The notes under the pieces: generated by a model
Database searches by the model: none
Told to the model about the DNA's origin: nothing
The model's input: the letters and a program-made list of their open reading frames with translations, nothing else
Assembly: GCF_023702675.1 (NCBI RefSeq)
Contig: NZ_CP098478.1
Location: forward strand, 248,001-312,000
DNA from: Acinetobacter sp. C26M
Lineage (GTDB): Bacteria; Pseudomonadota; Gammaproteobacteria; Pseudomonadales; Moraxellaceae
Reading direction: 5' to 3'
Length of the DNA stretch: 64,000 nt
Shown: positions 53,648 through 64,000 of the stretch, piece by piece
Numbering within the stretch: position 1 is the stretch's first letter
How the letters are laid out: each line of letters starts with the position of its first letter
Program-made: the position numbers and the translations under genes

Positions 53648-55828
53648 ATGAAAAAACAGTTTAAAGATTCTTTATTTGGGGAAGCGAAGACCATGAATCA
53701 TGCATTCCGTCAATTTTCTATGGGTGCGGTCGCTATCGCAGTGATGCAAGTTGCATCGGCGCAAGTGAGTATGACCAATATTGTACCAATGAGTTTGGCA
53801 GATCAAGGCACGGAAATTCGTGTGATGTTTGATGGTCTACCGCCACAACCACAGGCATATCAGCTAGAGCAACCTTCTCGTTTGATTTTGGATTTTGATA
53901 AAGCTCAGCAGAGCCTCAAGCAAAACTCGATTCCAGTATCAACTGCTGAAGCGAGCTCGATCGACATTGCATCAGATGATCAACGCTCCCGTGTGATTGT
54001 GAATTTAAAAGATGCGGGTGCCTTTACAACACGTGTTGAAGGCAATACCTTTGTTCTTAAAATTAACTCAGCCAAACCTGCTACTATAAATACACCTGCT
54101 GCCGCTGTTCGACAGGTACAACAAGGTGTTTCCAATATTGGTTTCCAAAGAGGTAATCAAGCTGAAGGCTTGGTTGTGATTGATTTGTTGGGTAATAACA
54201 CCCCAGTGGATGTGCAGCAGCAAGGCAGCAAGATTGTGGTGCGTACTGCTGGTAATAAAATCCCAACACATTTAGCGCGTCGTTTAAATACCAATGATTT
54301 TGCGACACCTGTCGCGAGTATTGATGCTTATAATGATAAGGGGAATGGTGTCATTACTATTCAATCTGCGGGTAGCTATGAATATATGGCATATCAAGCG
54401 GAAAATAAGTTGACGATTAGCTTGAAACGTCCTGAAGATAAGTCTCCGACTAAAGCTAAGTCGCAAACATATACGGGTAATAAAATCTCTTTAGATTTCC
54501 AAGATATTGAAGTACGTCGTGTACTGCAACTATTGGCGGATTTTACTGGCATCAATATGGTTGCAGCAGATACCGTTCAAGGCAATATCACTTTGCGCCT
54601 AAAAGATGTACCTTGGGATCAGGCATTAGATATCGTCTTAAAAACTAAAAATTTGGATAAACGCCGTAATGGTAATGTGATCTGGATTGCACCTGTTTCT
54701 GAATTGATTAAGGCTGAAGAAGAGGAGGCAAAAGCGTTAGCACAGAGCGTTAAACTTGCACCGATTCAAACAGAATATATTAAATTAAGCTATGCAAAAG
54801 CCGCTGATATTGAAAAGCTCATTACGCAAGGTAAAAATGCAAATACAAGTAATATTGGTGGTTCAGGATCAATAAGTAATGATACTTTGGTTGGTGGTTT
54901 GTTAAGCCCAAGAGGAACTGTATCGACTGATCCGCGAACTAATACCTTAATTGTAAATGACACTTCACAAAAGATTGATCAGATCCGGAAGATGGTTGAT
55001 TTACTCGATGTTTCAGTCAAGCAAGTGATGATTGAAGCGCGTATTGTCAGTGCTAGTACTGATTTTACCCGAGAAATGGGAGTCAAGTGGGGAATTTTAT
55101 CGCAAGGGATTACCAATAATAACGACTTATTAGTGGGTGGTAGTGATACTACTTTATGGAACTTACGTAAACCAGAGAAAGATGGTGATACTGGTGGTTG
55201 GAAATATGAAATTGAACGACCAGATAACTTAAATGTGGATTTAGGTGCTGTTACACCAGGCGCAAGTCGTATTGCTTTTGGTTTGATTAGTTTATCTGAT
55301 TTTATGTTGGATTTAGAGTTATCTGCAGTTCAAGCGGATGGTTATGGTGAGGTGATTTCAACACCAAAAGTTATGACTGCTGATAAGCAACCAGCAAAAA
55401 TTGAATCTGGTAAGAAAATTCCTTATACCTCTTCTTCTGGTGGTGGTGCAAATGCAGTACCTAAAACAGAATTTATTGATGCAACTTTGAGTCTAGATGT
55501 CACACCAAGCATTACCCCTGAGGGTAAGGTCATGATGAAGCTGAACATTACCAAAGATTCACAAAGTACACCTACACCAACAGGACAGCTCACCATTAAT
55601 AAAAATCAAATTGATACAAATGTATTGGTGGATAATGGTGAAACAGTGGTACTCGGTGGAATTTTTGAACAGGAAAATATCAGCTCTCAAGTTAAAGTGC
55701 CTTTCTTGGGGGATTTACCATATATCGGGCGATTATTCCGTAGAGATATGAAAACCGATAATAAACGTGAACTGCTTATTTTTGTGACGCCGAGAATTGT
55801 TAATGACACTTTGACTAGAAATCATTAA
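53648..55828 (+). CDS. pilQ: type IV pilus secretin PilQ
   Basis: This 726-residue protein forms the outer-membrane ring through which the pilus passes. It has a signal region within the first 46 residues (cleavage likely after ASAQ), two AMIN-type domains, the STN/N0 domain (ISLDFQDIEVRRVLQLLADF) and the C-terminal secretin domain (VQADGYGEVISTPKVMTAD, VPFLGDLPYIGRLFR). The start is ATG 53648 behind AAGGGA; the frame opens earlier inside pilP. Confidence 0.95.
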   Translation: MKKQFKDSLFGEAKTMNHAFRQFSMGAVAIAVMQVASAQVSMTNIVPMSLADQGTEIRVMFDGLPPQPQAYQLEQPSRLILDFDKAQQSLKQNSIPVSTAEASSIDIASDDQRSRVIVNLKDAGAFTTRVEGNTFVLKINSAKPATINTPAAAVRQVQQGVSNIGFQRGNQAEGLVVIDLLGNNTPVDVQQQGSKIVVRTAGNKIPTHLARRLNTNDFATPVASIDAYNDKGNGVITIQSAGSYEYMAYQAENKLTISLKRPEDKSPTKAKSQTYTGNKISLDFQDIEVRRVLQLLADFTGINMVAADTVQGNITLRLKDVPWDQALDIVLKTKNLDKRRNGNVIWIAPVSELIKAEEEEAKALAQSVKLAPIQTEYIKLSYAKAADIEKLITQGKNANTSNIGGSGSISNDTLVGGLLSPRGTVSTDPRTNTLIVNDTSQKIDQIRKMVDLLDVSVKQVMIEARIVSASTDFTREMGVKWGILSQGITNNNDLLVGGSDTTLWNLRKPEKDGDTGGWKYEIERPDNLNVDLGAVTPGASRIAFGLISLSDFMLDLELSAVQADGYGEVISTPKVMTADKQPAKIESGKKIPYTSSSGGGANAVPKTEFIDATLSLDVTPSITPEGKVMMKLNITKDSQSTPTPTGQLTINKNQIDTNVLVDNGETVVLGGIFEQENISSQVKVPFLGDLPYIGRLFRRDMKTDNKRELLIFVTPRIVNDTLTRNH

Positions 55829-55847
55829 TATATTTTCAATAATTGCA

Positions 55848-56408
55848 ATGAATATAGGTGGCGCGTTGCCAAGCAAAGCGTTTGAAACCCTACCAAATAT
55901 CTATTTGGTAGGGCCAATGGGGGCAGGAAAAACAACAGTTGGTCGGCATTTAGCAGAATTACTTGGTCGGGATTTTATTGATAGTGACCATGAGATCGAG
56001 CGTAAAACAGGTGCGACAGTTCCATGGATCTTTGAAAAAGAAGGGGAAGCTGGCTTCCGGTTACGTGAGACCAATGTTTTAAATGATCTCACTTCTCGTT
56101 CATTGTTAGTGTTGGCAACGGGTGGTGGTGCTGTTACACAACCGAAAAATCGTGAATTTTTAAAACAACGTGGAATAGTTGTTTATCTTTATACTCCTGT
56201 AGAGCTACAGCTGCAGCGAACCTACCGTGATAAAAATCGCCCATTATTACAAGTCGAAAATCCAGAGCAAAAATTACGTGATCTATTGGCGATCCGCGAT
56301 CCTTTATATCGTGAGGTTGCACACTATATAATTGAAACGAATCAAGGCGCAGCACGGGATTTAGCACAGCGTATTTTGCAAGTCATTTTATCTAAACAAA
56401 TTAAGTAG
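55848..56408 (+). CDS. aroK: shikimate kinase
   Basis: This 186-residue cytoplasmic kinase phosphorylates shikimate in aromatic amino acid synthesis. The P-loop GPMGAGKTT is at 22-30; the shikimate-binding [13 protein letters not shown] and the later GGGAV follow, with the lid Arg in RDKNRPLLQ. It follows pilQ by 19 bases, the conserved pilQ-aroK-aroB order of gammaproteobacteria. Confidence 0.95.
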   Translation: MNIGGALPSKAFETLPNIYLVGPMGAGKTTVGRHLAELLGRDFIDSDHEIERKTGATVPWIFEKEGEAGFRLRETNVLNDLTSRSLLVLATGGGAVTQPKNREFLKQRGIVVYLYTPVELQLQRTYRDKNRPLLQVENPEQKLRDLLAIRDPLYREVAHYIIETNQGAARDLAQRILQVILSKQIK

Positions 56409-56428
56409 TTTCTGGTTGGTCTAAGTTT

Positions 56429-57511
56429 ATGCAAACGTTACATGTTGAGTTAGGTGATCGTCGTTATCCAATCTTTATTGGCAGTCATTTAGATCCCAAA
56501 ACCTTACTTGAGCCGTATCTACATGGTCGTCAAATCATGTTGGTATCCAATACAACGGTTGCACCACTGTATTTACAACATTACTTGGATGCATTAACCC
56601 AGCTAGATAAGCAAGTGGCGCAATGTATTTTGCCAGATGGCGAGAAATATAAAGACATCCAGCATCTGAATTTAATTTTTGATGCTTTGCTTGAAGCTGG
56701 CTTTAATCGTGATTGTACGGTTTTAGCTTTAGGTGGTGGTGTGATTGGAGATATGGCTGGTTTTGCATCTGCATGCTTCCAGCGTGGTGTAAATTTTGTT
56801 CAAGTGCCAACGACTTTATTGTCGCAAGTTGATTCCAGTGTTGGTGGTAAGACTGGAATTAATCACCCCCTAGGTAAAAATATGCTGGGTGCTTTTCAGC
56901 AGCCACAGGTGGTGCTTGCTGATATGGCACAGCTAGATACCTTACCTGATCGTGAGCTTTCTGCAGGTTTGGCTGAGGTGATTAAGTATGCCTTGCTTGG
57001 TGATGTTGATTTCCTTGTTTGGTTAGAGCAAAACATGGCTGCCTTGGTTGCTCGTGATGCAAATCTCTTGGCTGAAGCTGTCTACCGTTCATGTGCGCAT
57101 AAAGCACGCATTGTTGCCAATGATGAAAAAGAACAGGGTGAGCGTGCTTTACTTAACCTTGGACATACCTTTGGTCATGCGATTGAATCTTATCTAGGTT
57201 ACGGCACTTGGTTGCATGGTGAGGCAGTTGCAACAGGTATGGTCATGGCTGCTGATTTGTCACAGCGTTTAGGCTGGATCTCTACGGAAGATTTACAACG
57301 TACAAAAAATATCATTCAACGCGCTAATTTACCGATATCATGTCCAAAAATTCCATTAGATGAGTTCTTGGCTTATATGTCGCATGACAAAAAGGTCTTA
57401 AATGGTCAGTTACGTTTGGTTTTATTGAAAAAATTAGGACAAGCGGTGATTACCAAAGACTTTGATATTGAGCTGATGAAACAATCTATTCTTGCAAATC
57501 AATCTGCATAA
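56429..57511 (+). CDS. aroB: 3-dehydroquinate synthase
   Basis: This 360-residue NAD- and metal-dependent enzyme makes 3-dehydroquinate, the second step of the shikimate pathway. Visible are the NAD-binding [15 protein letters not shown], the [20 protein letters not shown] stretch and the metal-site histidines in [11 protein letters not shown] and [10 protein letters not shown]. It lies 20 bases after aroK, in the same operon. Confidence 0.96.
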   Translation: MQTLHVELGDRRYPIFIGSHLDPKTLLEPYLHGRQIMLVSNTTVAPLYLQHYLDALTQLDKQVAQCILPDGEKYKDIQHLNLIFDALLEAGFNRDCTVLALGGGVIGDMAGFASACFQRGVNFVQVPTTLLSQVDSSVGGKTGINHPLGKNMLGAFQQPQVVLADMAQLDTLPDRELSAGLAEVIKYALLGDVDFLVWLEQNMAALVARDANLLAEAVYRSCAHKARIVANDEKEQGERALLNLGHTFGHAIESYLGYGTWLHGEAVATGMVMAADLSQRLGWISTEDLQRTKNIIQRANLPISCPKIPLDEFLAYMSHDKKVLNGQLRLVLLKKLGQAVITKDFDIELMKQSILANQSA

Positions 57512-57530
57512 TTAATCATTTGGGAAAAGC

Positions 57531-58397
57531 ATGGCTGTATCACGATCAATTTGGCAAAATATTCAACAATATAGCTGGCTGGTTTTTGCCGTAGCTTGTT
57601 TAATTGCTGCATTGGTATTTTGGGGTATTACCGACAGTAAGGCCTTGGTCGAAGAAGAACAGCCATCTCAAACTGAAACCCAAGTTCAGATTCAGCCAGA
57701 AAAGGTTGCTGCGACGGCACATTTGGGTGCGCTTTCGGATGAAGTTAAACCTTTGGATTTAACCACTCGTGTCGTCGTTTCCAATGATCATGCACCTGAG
57801 TTTCGTGGCACTAAGTTTATTAAGGAAAATCAGCGCCAATGGACCATGGAAGTTTTCCGTAGTACAGACGAAGCGATTGTGAAAAACTTTTTGTTAAATC
57901 GTGAAGATCGCAGAAAGTTTGTCTATTTCCGTTTGAGTGGTGAAGATCAGGTTGAGCAATATGTTCTCGCTTATGGTGTGTTTTCTAGCGCTGAAGATGC
58001 GAGTCGCCAATTTGCACAATTGAACTTGGAATTGCCTGAGACCATTCAGCCAACTGCTCATCAATTATCAAGTTACGCAGCTTTGGTGAATGATTTGGGT
58101 TCTGATGAAATGAAGTCGGCAACCAATCAACTCTATGCTGTTCAGTTAAGGCCTGCTGCATTGCCGCGTGTGGATGAGAGCTTACTCATAGGAAGTACGA
58201 GTTCTCAAGCAACGACAAGCGCACGTAGTGCAGATACATCAACGACAGTGAAAACCACAGTGACACAACGTGATGCACAGGGCAATGTGGTGAACGTGAA
58301 GCAAACTCAATCGGCACCAAAACCAGCTGCAACTACCGAAAAAATAAAAGAAAGTTCAGATGTTTCGAAGCGTGAAGTGAGTGATCCTTTTAATTAG
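57531..58397 (+). CDS. SPOR-domain membrane protein (DamX-like position)
   Basis: This 288-residue bitopic protein has one membrane segment (about 15-31), a Gln- and Glu-rich linker, a SPOR-like domain at about 95-170 (WTMEVFRSTDEAIVKNFL, VLAYGVFSSAEDASRQFAQL) and a Ser/Thr/Lys-rich tail. SPOR domains bind denuded septal peptidoglycan. It follows aroB by 19 bases, where damX lies in enterobacteria, so a division-site role is likely. Its sequence is not close enough for me to name it damX. Confidence 0.8.
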   Translation: MAVSRSIWQNIQQYSWLVFAVACLIAALVFWGITDSKALVEEEQPSQTETQVQIQPEKVAATAHLGALSDEVKPLDLTTRVVVSNDHAPEFRGTKFIKENQRQWTMEVFRSTDEAIVKNFLLNREDRRKFVYFRLSGEDQVEQYVLAYGVFSSAEDASRQFAQLNLELPETIQPTAHQLSSYAALVNDLGSDEMKSATNQLYAVQLRPAALPRVDESLLIGSTSSQATTSARSADTSTTVKTTVTQRDAQGNVVNVKQTQSAPKPAATTEKIKESSDVSKREVSDPFN

Positions 58398-58844
58398 CAT
58401 TGCACCATAATTGCGCATTTATGGTTCTTTTTATGGCGGTGTGGTAGTTTTTGGTGCATTTTTACGCACAAAAATGCGTGCATTCATCCCCGTATCTTGA
58501 TGTTATTTTAACTTTTTTAATGATTTAGTAAAAACATGCCTATATGGCATGTTTTTTGCTTTTTTGTGGTGCTAATTTGTCTGCTCATTGCCCTGTTTTG
58601 TGCTAAACAGTTCATTAATTGGGTGAAATGGAAAGTTTTTGTGCTTTACAAACATAGGTGAAGGTGTAATAACTGAAAACACTTTATAGGGTGCAATCTT
58701 GTAAAGGAAAGACGTATATTGCAAATTCGCCAAGAAAAATGTTTTCGCGAAGCATTGAACTTTGTATGAGTTAATCGGCAATATCGCAGAAAATGAATTG
58801 ATTGTTTGTTGCTCGAAAGAGCCATGTTGAAAGAAGGGTACGCT
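58398..58844. other. intergenic region upstream of gltB
   Basis: This 447-base region holds a hairpin GCATTTTT-N6-AAAAATGC (58456-58477, no T-tract), then the terminator at 58531-58557, then about 290 bases that must contain the gltB promoter and an unusually long leader. A TTGAAC (-35-like) near 58758 with a weak AT-rich -10 is the best promoter I can suggest. No gene is supported. Confidence 0.5.
58531..58557 (+). terminator. terminator of the pil-aro-SPOR operon
   Basis: AAAACATGCC / GGCATGTTTTTT around a short loop TATAT, then six T. It lies 134 bases past the SPOR gene stop. Confidence 0.85.
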
Positions 58845-63329
<4,485 letters not shown>

Positions 63330-63367
63330 TTCCACGACTGCATAGATATAGGCAGGTGCAGAGATGA

Positions 63368-64000
<633 letters not shown>

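Overview
The window is a stretch of gammaproteobacterial chromosome, almost certainly from Acinetobacter. This is an inference from AT-rich coding sequence, Acinetobacter-type proteins (notably the 295-residue Acr1-like fatty acyl-CoA reductase) and a familiar gene order: an rsmH-ftsL-ftsI-murE-murF-mraY block cut off from the rest of the division cluster, and pilMNOPQ-aroK-aroB-SPOR-gltB-gltD. I see no insertion sequence, prophage, integrase, CRISPR array or rRNA operon.

Left part (1-23 kb): the N-terminal part of an acetyl-CoA hydrolase/CoA-transferase gene, ompR-envZ, tex, a DUF2167 membrane protein with an unknown partner, then small metabolic and transport units with their regulators: an AraC regulator with azlCD, a short-chain dehydrogenase divergent from a LysR regulator, a CitMHS transporter, an HD hydrolase, an MFS transporter, a MerR regulator divergent from an NAD-dependent epimerase, acr1, metY and ettA. 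Several of these units carry clear dyads or repeats at their promoters.

Middle (23-38 kb): a heavy-metal efflux locus czcI-czcC-czcB-czcA-czcD, with a possible RNA switch in front of czcC. A small zinc-ribbon membrane protein, two large proteins of unknown function and a possible frameshifted micro-gene follow. Next comes a translation block: three identical tRNA-Glu genes, one tRNA-Ala, gltX and an amino-acid permease.

Right part (38-64 kb): a sulfate-binding protein, the peptidoglycan/division operon, rlmA, ponA (PBP1a), the type IV pilus assembly operon pilMNOPQ running into aroK, aroB and a SPOR-domain protein, then glutamate synthase gltB and the first 600 bases of gltD. Most transcription units end in recognisable hairpin terminators, several of them shared by convergent genes.

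No obviously new multi-gene system is present. The best leads are regulatory: a 13-bp repeat at the same distance upstream of araC and azlC, a 26-bp perfect palindrome beside the -10 of the HD gene, the czcI-czcC leader, and a short unannotated reading frame at 31109-31259.
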